Below are positions 33,955 to 46,522 of a DNA stretch of 64,000 bases, piece after piece. Below the pieces are notes generated by a model, which saw only the letters and a program-made list of their open reading frames with translations, ran no database searches and had not been told where the DNA came from. The stretch covers positions 61,937 through 125,936 of the forward strand of contig JAGFNK010000114.1 in NCBI GenBank assembly GCA_025769875.1, read 5' to 3'. The stretch is from Russula earlei. Lineage: Eukaryota > Basidiomycota > Agaricomycetes > Russulales > Russulaceae. Both the position numbers and the translations under genes were made by a program. Position 1 is the first letter of the stretch, and the number at the start of each line of letters is the position of its first letter.

Positions 33955-36033
33955 TTATTTCGACATGATATACAAGAAAGACAGACGAAAATAAGCCCAA
34001 GTGAGACCAAGAGCGCAATATAAGCTAGTAAGCAGGAGGGGAAGGAACTCCCACTTCTCCGGTGCTGGAGCCACGGCCTTTGCTATTACCGGACAAAGTG
34101 TGACCACTACTTCCAAAAGAAGAAAGCCCCATAAGTACATTGTTTCCAAAGAGCCTACGATGACTGCGGGGAGCGAACGGGGAAATCTAAGGCAACACTG
34201 ATCAGAAAACGCCAAAACGCGTGTCTGATACGACTGACTCATATAGTCGTTGTTGTAAGGGCCCGAAGACCACGATCGCCCACAACAGGGAGTAAACGAC
34301 CTCGATGACTTTTTCTTTGAGGGGTTAGCTTGACTAAGCCGTACATCGAGGAGCACAAGCATACCAGCCGGTGTAAACAACAAAGGGAAGAGAGATACGA
34401 CACCAGCTGTGCTTGCGAGCATGAAGGTGCGGAAATATGCGTAGTTCTCAGCGGCGAGTAAACTGTGTCACATCAACATTGAATTATGGGCTCAGATAGG
34501 TGACGATACCTACCTCAGCGGAACAAGGACAAGCAGGATAGCCTTCTCATGGACATGCCAACCGAACATGAATGACGTATACCCACAAAGTGTGAGCGCG
34601 GTGAGGAATGACCTGTACGTTGCGGTTCGCCACAGCTTCACCAAGAAAACACTCTGGAAGATGATGGTGATGATGAATGTGTGAATCGGCTTGACATTTG
34701 GAAGAACTTGTGAATGAAGTATCTCCGACCAATCCCCTCGAGGAGGACGATACGCCGGACGCGTCGACGGAAAAACTGGCTCCAAACCGTTTGGCGTCTA
34801 AGGAAATCCGACCACACTCTATCAGCGACCGGTTCTGACAGAGGTCGCAGGCATCTACTGACATTGCAACAGAATACGATCGGCTGCCGTGAGGAGTGCC
34901 CAGGCGTTGGGTGCCCAGTACGCATGATTCAAGCCACGTGTGAAGGGGAAAAGCCGAGATAGCAGCTGTGGAATCTGTCCCATGAGGAGGAAAGGACCGA
35001 GCGACACGACGAAAACCAATATCACAACATTCGCGAGCACGAGGAATCTGCTGGGCAGTACGCTGCCCTGCGGTGACATGCAAAAGGCGCGGAGCAAATA
35101 GACGAAATAGGCTGGCTAGAAGTGATTCGAATCAGAAAGTGTAACGCCCACGAGAATGGGGATGGGCGGACAGCGAGGTACATGTAGATGTGCTTGAAAT
35201 TCAGCAAGACTGCGAAAAAGAAACCGCTCGCCAATAGATTTCCCTAAAGAGTTTCTGAATAAGACGCCTTCAAGTTACCCGAATTGCAGGAATTACATGA
35301 CGAGCTTGGAGGATAGAAAGGAGCAGGATGCCAAACAAGAATCCGTTATATTGAAAGTGGATGTGATCCACGATCAAGAAACCCGGATGCAAGAAGAGAG
35401 AGGCGGATACGAGTCGCTGAGTGTTGGAATCTGGCACTCCGCGAACAAACCTGTGAAGAAAGATCAGCAAGGATACGTCGTGCCAAGGGGCCACTTTACT
35501 TGAATAGAACTACAGCCAGGACGAGTTCTGTTAGGATGACTGTTGTCCTTTGGTATGCAACGACGCTCCAAGCGGAATAGTTGAGGTTGTTAAGATCTAG
35601 AATTCGTGGATCGATAAAGAAAGCTGGGATAGACAACAATTTCTCGAAATAGGCAAAGAAGGGAGGATAGTCCAGAGCTGAAAATGTTACTGACAATGAG
35701 ATGCACTTAGGAACAACCACGACAGCACTTACTCCACTCTGAAGTGGTCTTGTAGTCAAAGGATAATCGTAAGCGATGATCACCCTTGCGAGACACAGCG
35801 TAGCGCGTACATCATAATACCATTGTGAGATAGGTAATGTATGCGTTATTGCGAGCCAGTTGCGGTGCACCTCGAAATCAGTGGAGCGACTGAAGTGATC
35901 GGTAAAAGTGTGTGCAAGGACCAGCACCGCTCCTCCAGGGAAGCTAGACTCACTACGTTGGGAACAGGAGCAACTTGAATGCGGTGGAAAATGCCAGGAT
36001 ATCCCATTCTGATGACGTGACATTTACCAACAT
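33955..36033 (-). CDS. ALG8: Dolichyl-P-Glc alpha-1,3-glucosyltransferase Alg8
   Basis: Polytopic ER membrane enzyme that adds the second glucose to the lipid-linked oligosaccharide for N-glycosylation. The start at 36033 ([11 protein letters not shown]) leads to [12 protein letters not shown] and, after an intron, [24 protein letters not shown] and [14 protein letters not shown]. This is the luminal catalytic loop of the ALG6/ALG8 family. Further blocks are [54 protein letters not shown] (distinguishing Alg8), [17 protein letters not shown] and a C-terminal [15 protein letters not shown]. Intron joins I tested restore these blocks. The gene ends 24 bp from the end of the convergent DRG1 gene. 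Confidence 0.92.
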
Positions 36034-36461
36034 CTTCCCCAACCACCCGTTAGGGGACGGTTTTGGAGAATCATCCCTTTTCATCTCGGAGCCAACGGCC
36101 ATAAATGGAACCGCCTACAGAACTGAGCAGTGCGGAAATGAGGGTGTCGCACGAGACGCGGAGCTTGCCAGTCACGCGACACGGAGGGTTACAATACGCG
36201 AATGCACTTCCGGATTCCCGTTGACAGCTTGTCCCCAGAACGACGACGAGGACGACGCGTTGAGAGGTGATGTGTGTGAGGCGTGAGCTGAATGAGGAAG
36301 GGCGTAGTGCCGCAGTGACTGTTGGGAGGGCGTTGTAACTAGTGCTTAATCAGTGTATGTTAACCTTCCGCTCCCAGGATACCGGGTGACAGCAGACCCA
36401 TCCCACGCGGACGACATTTTTCGACGTCAACGTCGATATTGGAGAGGGACGAGTACAAAAA
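36034..36461. other. Intergenic promoter region of ALG8
   Basis: About 430 bp upstream of ALG8 and downstream of the thioesterase gene. Short ORFs here show no family similarity. No RNA gene seen. Confidence 0.5.
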
Positions 36462-37003
36462 TTATAACTTCGATTCCGGCTTGCTGCAGCTGGGTCCTAC
36501 AAACAACCTCTGCAAGCCTTCCTTCGTCCTGTCCCTCATCTGAGAGGTCTTCCTGCTCACGGCGTCTACGAACACGTGCGTATAACCCCCAACCGCTGCG
36601 GGCTCGGTGTTACCCTCGCAAAACACGCCCACTTCGTATGTGACCGAGCTTTTCCCCACGTGGTTCACGCGAAGACCGAGATCCAACACGTCGGGGAATG
36701 AGAGTGGGGAAAAGAATTGGCAGTAGGATGACACGACCAGACCAATGGCGTCTGACGCTTGCGGCGAGAGATCGCAGTGCGCGATGAGGTACGCGTTTAT
36801 GATCGAGTCGAAAAGGTGGTAATACACAGCGTTGTTGATATGCGAATACTGGTCATTGTCGCTCCTAAAAGGCGGTCTGTTTGCGTTTATACATGGTTTC
36901 ATCACGGCTGGACTGACCATCGTGTTCTATACGAAACAAAGAAATTGTAGTCCGCCCGTGTGCGTGTCTTGAGATCTGACGTCGACGTTGGTCCAGACAA
37001 CAT
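36462..37003 (-). CDS. Hot-dog-fold (4HBT) acyl-CoA thioesterase
   Basis: Two exons, 37003-36918 and 36864-36462, with a 53-nt intron, give 162 codons. The spliced N-terminus TRADYNFFVSYRTRW leads into SDNDQYSHINNAVYYHLFDS, the D-x-D/H-x-NN-x-Y active-site helix region of YbgC/FcbC-type thioesterases. Later strands are VVSSYCQFFSPLSFPDVLDL, RVNHVGKSSVTYEVGVF and AVGGYTHVFVD. The protein probably hydrolyses acyl-CoA thioesters in the cytosol or mitochondrion; the chain length is unknown. It is divergent from VMA21 (154 bp between starts). Confidence 0.88.
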
Positions 37004-37157
37004 GATGTCTTATCTGGGAATGTTACATTGTTACTTCACCGATCACGTTGCCCGTGACGGCGCGGACAGCGATACCTCCTTGTTTGGCCCCACTCCTTTG
37101 ACGCTTTGCCCTATACTACCACCACACTCGGACTCAAAACATACTCGGTGAGAATAT

Positions 37158-37560
37158 ATGAGTGCGCGGGGTGTTTCTGTACAGGCTTCCGGGGAGACTG
37201 TCGCGCAAGGGTAAGAGCAATCATACTATGTTTTGCATTTCTCCCGGTTTTGAGATGTCCCTTTGTTTACAGCGGAGGAGTACTATTCAAGCTCGTCATT
37301 TTTAGTCTGTCTCTCGGCATTGTCCCAATTTCATCGTATTTCGCATCGGAGAAGTACATATGGAACGGTGCGCCTTGACGGACCATACAACCCCGCGACT
37401 CTCCCGAACTTTTGAAATTTTAGGCAACTCTACCTTTGCTGCCATCACTGCGGTCGTTGCGGCGAATGCTGTTCTGGTCGCATACATAGTCACCTCTTTG
37501 CGTGACGACCGGGCAGAACAGGAGGCCGGGAAACCGTTAGAGTCGCGGAAGGATCGTTGA
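37158..37560 (+). CDS. VMA21: V-ATPase assembly factor Vma21
   Basis: Three exons (37158-37210, 37273-37367, 37424-37560) give 94 codons, the usual size. The two transmembrane hairpin segments are clear: LFKLVIFSLSLGIVPISSYF followed by ASEKYIWNG, and STFAAITAVVAANAVLVAYI. The N-terminus is a short soluble Ser/Gly-rich segment and the C-terminus is charged and cytosolic (LRDDRAEQEAGKP). Vma21 is an ER membrane chaperone for assembling the V0 sector of the vacuolar H+-ATPase. A classical KKxx retrieval motif is not present; the protein ends ESRKDR. Confidence 0.92.
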
Positions 37561-37977
37561 GCGCTGTTTTCGTCTTTCCTGGCCTTCCTTGACACGGTCA
37601 TGCTCATCGCGACTTACACCACAAGGAGTATCAGTCAAAACTTATATGATATGGCCTCGTTTCAGCGTCATTATGTCCAGAAGCGCTGTTCTTATGCTAC
37701 TCACCCTATTGGCCACCCCATTTCACGCACCATTATAATATCGCACTGACCTACCCGACCGGAAAGCTCAGCAAGCATACGTAGGAAGATTCGTCTCATT
37801 CAACTATATAAATTCCACGCTAATGAAAATATGAATTTGGGGATACATTAAATTATGGTGAGTCATGCCAGGCCAACGAGTACAGGAATACAAACATGTC
37901 TAGGCAGTGAAAGAATGCGGGCATCGAATGCAGATGTTCACGATGACAACTCTACCTAATCGAAAGCCAAAGCAGAC
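37561..37977. other. Convergent spacer between VMA21 and RNR2
   Basis: About 420 bp of AT-rich sequence between two 3' ends. No coding signal seen. Confidence 0.6.
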
Positions 37978-39474
37978 TTAAAAGTCATCATCGATGGTAC
38001 TATCGGCAATTCAGATTCAAGCTCGAGGACATGGTACTGCGGACTTACAATAATTTCTCATTCGGAGGTGCGGCGTTCGTTGTGGGAGTCGACGTTGTCT
38101 TGACACCGGCCTTTGAGTAATCGGACACACGCTTCTCAAAGAAATTCGTCTTTCCTTGTAGCGAGATCATGTCCATGAAGTCGAATGGGTTCGCCGAGTT
38201 ATAGTGTTTCGGGCACCCAAGAGCTACAAGTAGGCGGTCTGCGACAAACTCAATATACTGGCACATTAACTCGGCATTCATGCCGATGAGCCCAACAGGA
38301 AGGGCATCTAAATATGGGTCAACGAGCTCTTCGATGGCAGAAAGGTGCGAACCAACCAGTTAAAAACTCCTGTTCGATAGCAACGGCTTGGGTAATAATA
38401 TTGTTAACAGTGTCGGGGTGGGGGCGTCGCCTTAAGTGGGAAAAGAGCAGGCAAGCAAAATCGGTGTGCATGCCCTCATCACGACTGATGAGCTCATTGG
38501 AGAACGTGAGTCCTGGCATAAGACCGCGCTTCTTAAGCCAGAAGATTGATGCAAATGAACCAGAGAAAAAGATGCCCTCGACAGCCGCGAAGGCGACAAG
38601 ACGCTCCGCAAATGTTGAATGATGATCTGAAATCCATGTGAGTGCCCAGTCGGCTTTCTTTTTGACACAGGGAATTGTCTCGACAGCATCAAAGAGATAC
38701 TCTCGTTGTGCTGGGTCTTTGATATAAGTGTCGATGAGAAGGGAGTAAGTCTCTGAATGAATGTTCTCCATCATGATTTGGAAACCATAGAAACAGCGCG
38801 CCTCTGCGGCTTGAACTTCATTCGAGAACCGCTCAACGAGGTTTTCGTTGACAATGCCATCAGAAGCGGCAAAGAAGGCCAGGACATGTGAAATAAAGTG
38901 ACGTTCATTGTCGTTCAAGCGATTATTCCAATCGTGAAGGTCCTTGGAAAGGTCCATCTCCTCAGCCGTCCAAAAAGAGGCCTCAGCCTTCTTATACATT
39001 TGCCAGATCTACGGACATCGTGAGTTTCAGGTCATGGCAAATGTATCTGAGTACTTACCTCATGATATTGAATGGGGAAGAGCACAAAACGGCGCTTAGA
39101 CTCCATAAGGAGAGGCTCCTGACCTACAACGGTGATGAGCACGAGCCGATATAACAAATAAGTCAACACACTCTCTGGAAGGTCAATATCTCCAACGAAA
39201 CGTTTACGAGAACCCAACTCCTGGGATCCATCCTTTTCGGTCTCAGAGACCGGCGAAGGGGAACGACGAGCATCGTCGATGACAGGAGCCGTGGTAGGTT
39301 TTCTCGACGGTTTGATGGGAGACTCGAGGGATATTGCCTGAAAAGCAGCCGCAGCCTTCGAAGGTGATGAGGCCACGCAAACTTGTACCGAGTGCTGATA
39401 CTGACCTTCTTGCTCGGCGTTGCCTCTGGCATTACTCTGTTGACGGGAGTAGTAGGACGGAGAAGGGATGCCAT
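37978..39474 (-). CDS. RNR2: Ribonucleotide reductase small subunit R2, copy A (full-length)
   Basis: Start 39474 ([19 protein letters not shown]) with a long Ser/Pro/Lys-rich N-terminal extension, then [30 protein letters not shown] and [19 protein letters not shown]. The di-iron and radical site is intact: the helix [20 protein letters not shown] holds the radical tyrosine and iron-ligand Glu/His, and [20 protein letters not shown] holds the second set. The C-terminal exons give [13 protein letters not shown] and [13 protein letters not shown] and end in DDDF (stop at 37978). That Phe terminus is what docks into the R1 subunit. The product makes deoxyribonucleotides. It is head-to-head with a second R2 gene. 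Confidence 0.95.
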
Positions 39475-39713
39475 TGATGATAAAGTGATTAGAAACGAGG
39501 GGTCAAGAAAAGACGCTTGTCACGTTGACCGAAAGTCAACGAAAAAGTGAACGAACAGGGGTCGATATTTTATAACACCTCTTCACGTGGTTTTTCACCC
39601 AAACGAAACAACGGGTGCGCGTTGTTGTGGCTTATTGACGCGTCATCGAGATAGGAACAGTCACGTAATGTGGTCGATCTCGTCATCGTTTCCACCCACC
39701 CATCACCACAAGA

Positions 39714-41002
39714 ATGCTCCAAACTCAGATCGGACAGTGTGATAGCCGTAATAACAAAGACCACTGTGAAGGAGAGTGTCGCTTTGTGGGAGAGATTGAC
39801 CTTCCGGAAAGTGAGCAAGATGACCCTATCTCAGCCCCACAACCACATTCATCGTGCGTCAAGGTTTGGAACCCCTATTAGTGGCGTCAAGACGGCGGTT
39901 TGTACTCTTTCCTATTCAATACCCAGATGTCAGTCCATAGTCCATACGTTCCTGCGTCTTCCATGAGCTTCTCTCACAATGTGAATAGATCTGGAGGATG
40001 TACAAGCAAGCCCAGGCGTCTTTTTGGAGTGTGGAAGAGATTAACCTAGCTCATGATATCCGTGACTGGAACGAACGTCTGAACGAAAACGAGCGCTTCT
40101 TCATCTCGCGCGTCCTGGCCTTCTTTTCCACTTCCGATGGCATTGTTAACGAGAACCTCGTTGAGCGCTTTTCGACAGAGGTCCAAGTGGCGGAGGCACG
40201 CTGCTTCTACGGGTTTCAAATAATGATGGAAAATATCCACTCTGAGACATACTCACTCTTAATCGACACCTACATTTCGGACCCACAACAGCGCGCGTAT
40301 CTCTTTGGCGCCATCGAGACCGTGCCTTGCATCAAGAAGAAGGCAGAATGGGCGTTGCGTTGGATATCCGACAAATCTTCGACGTTCGCCGAGAGACTTG
40401 TGGCTTTCGCTGCCGTGGAAGGGATATTCTTTTCGGGCTCGTTCGCAGCAATTTTTTGGATCAAGAAACGTGGCCTCATGCCTGGCCTCACGTTCTCGAA
40501 TGAACTTATCAGCCGGGATGAAGGCATGCACGCCGATTTTGCTTGCTTGCTCTTCAAGCACCTGAGGCGTAGGCCGCATCCCGCCGTGATACGAGACATC
40601 ATTACTGAGGCTGTTAGCATCGAGCAAGAATTTCTGTCCGGTAACACGTCCCTTTGAAGTCCATTATCAGTCCCTCACCAACCACAGATGCTCTTCCTGT
40701 TGGCCTCATTGGCATGAACGTGACCCTCATGAGCCAATATATTGAGTTTGTTGCCGATCGCTTGCTTCTTGCACTTGGCAATACAAAACACTACAACGTC
40801 ACAAATCCCTTTGATTTTATGGACCTGATTTCTTTGCAAGGCAAGGCAAACTTCTTTGAGAGGCGCGTCTCGGAGTACTCGATGGCGAGTATGCAGTCAC
40901 CAGAACAGCTTCCACACATCACACGAACCTTGTACGTGCCATTCAGTCATCTAGCTGCTGCATGTAGTGATGTGGTTTAGCACACTCGACGAAGAATTTT
41001 GA
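39714..41002 (+). CDS. RNR2: Ribonucleotide reductase small subunit R2, copy B (short N-terminus)
   Basis: Start 39714 gives only a 23-residue leader ([11 protein letters not shown]) before [10 protein letters not shown], so copy B lacks most of the N-terminal extension of copy A. The exons then give [20 protein letters not shown] and [19 protein letters not shown]. The active-site helices [20 protein letters not shown] and [20 protein letters not shown] are unchanged. The last intron starts inside TRTF, and the final exon (40981-41002) ends FTLDEEF, the classical R1-docking tail. All catalytic residues are present, so it should be functional. It is a divergent paralogue of copy A across a 239-bp shared promoter. 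Confidence 0.93.
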
Positions 41003-42017
41003 TATAACCTGTAGCCATGTCCACATTGAGACAAATTTATTGTAGTACCACTTAAACCCACCACATAGTTTACGTTACGCCGTTTGACCAGGAATTTCAT
41101 GGACCCCCCAGCAATCCTCTTACCAGCTGTCCAAACGGGTCTACTTTATGGACACTGTTGGTGACAGACTCGTCTTCACCCTTTGATCTGCCTCTTCCGT
41201 GTCGAAATATGACAGCCAAGGTAAATCGGCCACCTTTGATTCGTTGTTTCGTTTCGATTTCATCACTATTCCATCCAGGAAACTCCCTCCACCAATGGCT
41301 TTATCGCCGTTGAGTACTTCGACCCCTCACGGGCCATTCGAGTAACAAATTTCCAAATGCCATTGCCAGTCTATCTGCGTCGTTGGTCACATCTGGCTGG
41401 TTAAACTCTCGTCTTTTACCCAAACTACAACACGTTCGACCCGTATTTTGGACCAGACCACAGGGTCAAAATATGGTCCCGGCAATACCATGCTTCCACA
41501 GCCGCGTTTTGCGCTCTCTGCGGACAGTGTGAAGCTGGGTATTGGAGCGAGCTCCTCGTGGGATGCGGGCAACGATAGTGCATGTACATCCAAGCGGACT
41601 TTGCTCTTTATGCATGGGTTTGGGAATGAGGGTCAAGGTGCGCTGACTTTGTTGATTGGGTACCTCGCCTCTGAACATAGCCAAAAGGATGGGATAGGGC
41701 GCTAGCTAGCACAAGGAATGACGTATCGCGAATCATGGTGTGTCCGATCTGTCAACACTCATATTGCTTGCCTGTTGGGTTCGTCCGGTGTGCTCCATAC
41801 CTACACGTAGTTGGAGAGTATATATGCTAGGTCTTGCCTTGCATGACTTCCTGACGCGCCGTCGAGGTTCCAGGACGAGATGTCACCATACGTGAACATG
41901 CGCAAGCATGCTTTATCATACGTTCCAGTATATAGGAACACGAGAACATCGTAATCGAAAATTCCTAAGAACTCGGATAGCCGTTGTGGCACTTGGTACC
42001 GTGGTTACCATTTAAAA
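41003..42017. other. 1-kb region without an assignable gene
   Basis: Protein-like fragments in different plus-strand frames occur between 41090 and 41700, for example GFIAVEYFDPSRAIRVTNFQ (near 41295-41355) and a frame ending LLFMHGFGNEGQGALTLLIG. They could be exons of a small gene or the wreck of one. I could not assemble or identify it. Confidence 0.3.
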
Positions 42018-45000
42018 TCAATCGTACCCCGGATCCGTTCTGGTTCCTTCTCCTGATTCTTTTGGTTCTGAGAGGTGAACGCCATGATGACTACATCCTG
42101 AGAGGGTCAATGGCGCCATCCTCCGCGCTATTGCTTCCCTCGTATTCTTTGACTCCTTCCATTTGAAAGCGTCATGAGGCAACTGGGAACGCTCCAAAAG
42201 TGCATTGTATGATTTCAGATCTTCATCTTGAATCTGCTTGAACGTTTCGTGCGAGATGCCCGCAAGCCAGATATCGAAGGTAGTAAACCCGTCGAAAGAA
42301 GGCGTGGTCTGGGGCCGTTCCCTAAAGATTACGGCAGGTTCTGGAGAGGCCAAGGCGAATACTAATCGGATAACCGGCTTCGAATTCATGTTGACCAGCT
42401 CCGGAGCCACCACCTTCGGCGTCGAGGTCACCTTCCTTTTCTTTTTTTTGGGCTTTGCCGGCTCTGTGGTCTTCAGAGTCACAGTAGGCGACTCAGAGTC
42501 GTGGTCAGAGATACTGAGCGTGGGAAACATGGCCGATTTGACGAGAGAATCCATTCGGTCAAACAACGAAGCTTCGAGTGTCGCCATGTAATCCTCCGTA
42601 TTCTTCACCTGGATGACCACGGCCGTCACAAAATCAGGGCCAAGGTCCTGCGTCGTGTGAAAAACAGGTAAAACAATGTCAATGCCCTCATGGTTAGTCG
42701 CACACAATATCATCGCCCCGCGCGTAACAAATTTCCAGAGATGGTTGATCGAGATCATCGCTGGACTCTCGATCTTGATGACGTGGTTGAACCACAGGCC
42801 GTAGTCCTTGAATATCTCCTCAAATGTCTCTTGTTCGTTGTAATCCTCAGGCCAAGATGTTGGCACAGATCGGAGAAGCGCCTCATAGCTCGACGTTGGA
42901 AGTAAGGCCTCCATGAAGTTGGCCACAGACACCCATCTCCTGCGACTAATTGCCCGTGCCGCGTCGTAAGTTTGCATGATCAGTAGGGCCGCAACCAGTT
43001 CACCACGCCGTCCACGGTCGATGCTGTCCAAATCCGAATGGTTCGCCAGATGGCGCACCGCGTTCATCTGCGTGCCCTTCACCAGTTGATAGGCGGCTTC
43101 AGCCAGAAGCGGTTCGGAACCAGCAATAGTAATCAATGTCTCGGGTTCTGCAGTCGCCACGATGCAGAGAAGCATATGCCGTTCAACCTGTGCATAGCCT
43201 ACGTCGCGAGTTGATACGTCACTGTTGAACGCCAGCGCGAAACGTACGGAGAGGCAGGCCAGTGTACCAGTCGGATTGTCGTCTCTCAGCTCGTTCGGAC
43301 CGTTCAGCAGCTTCGTCCTCGCATAATCCATGATCACTGACTCCTCTTTGAGGTGCGGTGGCAGCTTGTCCCAAAAAGACCCGAATCTACTCGAGGTGGT
43401 ACGAAAGCTGGCACTTTAAAGGGATGACTGGGGTGGACATACAATGGGCGACCGAGATGAGAAATCCAATCAATTCCTACCACTCTGTCTATTGTGACGG
43501 TACCCTTCAATGCCGGGTACGCAATGTCGTCAAAACTTATTTCGGAAATCGGGGTCATGGATGGGTAGTTGGGTTCTATGAACCGAGCTGAAGGATGAGA
43601 AGGAATCTCTGGAGAGATTGGATTGAAGCATGCCGCTGTCGAAAGAAACAATGAAAATATGGGGAGGTCCGTGATTTCTCGTAGAATTCGACGCAACTCC
43701 AAGAACCGATTCCAGCTTTTCTGGCTTTGCGGGTTATCAATGAGTACATGAGCTTCGTCAAAAGCGAGGACGACTAGAGGTCGTCGTGGGCCCTTGTGCG
43801 ATTCCAAGACCTTGTGTTCATCTATGAATCTACAGAGCCTTTCGCCTGCCCTTTGTAGGTTGTCGTTTGCTGAAAAGTACTGGCCTCGTTCATTTTCGTC
43901 GCTAGCCAACTCGATAACTTCATCGTAGAAAGTTCGTCGATGGGGATTTGAAGCCAGATAGTATTTTTCCGTGGCCATATACTCACGGAAGGCGGATGCC
44001 AACCTCTTATGACGGTCTATGACCAATGTCACATAATCTTTCTGTTTTTTCTTGAACAATCTTTCAGCGGATGCCTTAGATAAGTTGGGTATATCTGCAA
44101 CGCCATTGGCAAGTCATTCCGTGGAGCAGTCGGGAGATAATCACCTTGTTTGTCTGACGCAATGGTCTCCAGTTTCCTCAGAGTGACCACTAAAAGAGAA
44201 TACGCGAAATGATATAGCCTCGTCTGAACAATACGCCTATCGTATTCCTCGAGAAGCCAATTACGCAGTTTCCTATCAGGAGGAGGGAACCCTATAAGAG
44301 TCAGATTGTAAACAAACCATACTTACAAAAGAAAGTGCAGAACAAATAACCTTCGCTTCCTCTGCGTAAACACATGGGTACCGTTATAATCTCCTTGCCA
44401 AGTTGATCTACCGAGCGAGACTTGCCGGTTCCTGAAGAATTTACGATGCCGGCTAGCCTCGGGTAGGGGAGTCTTTCCAGTGAAAGGTAGTCCGCGATAG
44501 TCACGAAAAGAACATCTGCGAGGTCGCCTTTAAATTCACTGCCCCATGCGAGCGAGGTGGCTGTTATCCGAGTCAGAGGAGATCAATAAAAACTTTGAAT
44601 CCATTGCGCACCAAGAACTGTGGCAGAATCGGTCTGATCGGGTTTTAGAAACGCTTCTAGAGACAGAATACAATAATCAGAATGTTTGATGTCAAAGGCA
44701 GAAAGTAATGTACCGTTTTTAAATAAATCGCTCCAGGGCAGCTGTTTGTTTGCCATACGTCTCAGTAACTCGATGAGTTCCCGCTCTACATTACTCCCAG
44801 CCTTGACATAAGCTTTGAATTCGTCCTCGTCTCTAAGACGGTCCATCATCTCCAATTCCCCGGCCTTGCGTAGAGCGAGGTAGACAGAAGACCAGACAAT
44901 GTACAGCCACTCGCGAATCTGATTGACATCATCATCAGGTTGAATGATAACTTCAAGACAATGGAAGGCATGGTCAGCAGCCTCCTCCAAGGTCTTTGGC

Positions 45001-45053
45001 GTGACATTATTCGGCGGGTTGGGTGGATCTCCAAGTTGTTGAGGCATAATCAT
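42018..45053 (-). CDS. Crinkler-like P-loop NTPase with C-terminal PD-(D/E)xK-type nuclease domain
   Basis: Belongs to a family expanded in Agaricomycete genomes. The start at 45053 (or 45047) opens a helical N-terminal domain (245 codons at most). Later exons hold Walker A (NSSGTGKSRSVDQLGK, near 44430), a helical insert, and Walker B (LVVLAFDEAHVLID, near 43760). An intron before 43370 joins HLGRPL to FGSFWDKLPPHLKEESVIMD. The C-terminal part has WFNHVIKIESPAMISINHLW, FVTRGAMILCATNHEGIDIV and VVIQVKN. Asp of GID and QxK in the following strand fit a restriction-endonuclease fold with Gln in place of Glu. A basic run PKKKKRKV (encoded about 42429-42459) is a near-perfect nuclear-localisation signal. 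Crinkler effectors share this NTPase-plus-REase plan. Its role here, effector or self-directed, is unknown. Confidence 0.75.
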
Positions 45054-45251
45054 GAGTAGGGAAGGGAGATAGAGATAGGGGCAAGCGATGGATATATCGG
45101 GTTCTATATAGGAGCCAGTGCTAACTTGAGTGACACGGTTCAGTTCACATGATAATACGTCATTATGACACGCTATGCTATCTTGTAGGTTGGAAAAAGT
45201 AAGGGCAGAATAAAAATAAATAAAAGGGGAGCTTTTGCGGGCACGCACGCC

Positions 45252-45289
45252 TAAGGTAGAAGACGTCCATAGCCCACCAACGTCACGTG
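45252..45289 (+). repeat. Left terminal inverted repeat of the DDE transposon
   Basis: Reads TAAGGTAGAAGACGTCC at its outer end and closes with CCACCAACGTCACGTG. It is the inverted partner of 48652-48689 with two mismatches (AC against GT). It lies about 200 bp upstream of the Crinkler-like gene start. Confidence 0.8.
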
Positions 45290-46522
45290 TCGTTACTTTT
45301 TCCGTGACACACCTGTCCACAACGGGATGAATACACAGAAAAACAGCTCTAGAAGTCGTTTCACACCTATTTCCTCAAATTCTGTTCTCAGGGAATTGCC
45401 CCTAGACATGTCAAAATGTCATATTCAATTTGACTTGCTGTGGGATCCAGAATTGAGTTGTGAATGTCAAAAGTTGTTATCTTGTTATCATAAGGTATAA
45501 CATTATTAATAAGATAACGATAATTGTGCCTGTTCAAGGTCATCCATCAAAGTCCCAGGTAGAACGCGATGGCCGCGATACTTCCTCACTGCCCAGGCTG
45601 CTTGTTGTCCATTAAGGCCCTTATCATATGCATCAATGAATCAATGGGAATGATTTGCAAAGCTACAAGTCTGAGACATCAGTGTTTGCTAAATATAGCA
45701 TTAAGAAAGTTAGTTCACACTGGCGCATTGACTCGAGAGGGATAGCATCTAAGGCTGCCAGTGCATTTCTTTCGAGGCAATCTTCTCACGATGATTCCGG
45801 ATTCAGGCGGTACAGCCATTTTGCATAGCCCCAGCATTGCTCAATGAAATTGAGCTTGCAATGAAACTTTGGGAGGAAGATCACTTGAAATCCATGCACA
45901 TTGCAAGTCCCTTCGAGTATTGTGTCAATATGCACAAAGTCCGGTTCATTGAACAGTATGTGACTGGCAACAGCATTTCAAAGCAGGGGTGTGCACAATT
46001 GAATGACTTACATTCCCTCGTAAGTCTGTATATCTTCATACCTGCACTCTTCCAAGATCACCGCCATACCTTTGAAGATACCAGCCCATTCATGTCCATC
46101 AGGAAAATACAGTATAGTGACTGCACTGTCCCATCAGGAAGCACGGCATCACTCATCCGGACTTTCACCTTCGCAAGTGACCCATCAGGTTTGTACACCA
46201 AACTTCCCAAGGCATCATGTTGTGGGGCATCGATCCCCCAATTCTTGCCTATTTTGGGAGTAAATTTTGGCATGCAGCATGCAGTGACTGAAGCCTCGGG
46301 CCTTTTGAGATGGCTTGGTGCATTATCATAGACGAAGTGATGGTCATATTCAGGGTAGAATTCAGTGAGAATGTCCATGGCAGCCTCTGCCTGTTCCCTG
46401 ATATCGTCACTTGTGAAGTATCCATCTGATTTTTCCCGGTTTCATCACATTTTGCAGTCTTGTCCTCAGAGATTGGAGCCACCAAATCATGAGACATCAC
46501 ACCATAGTATCACCGTCTTTTG

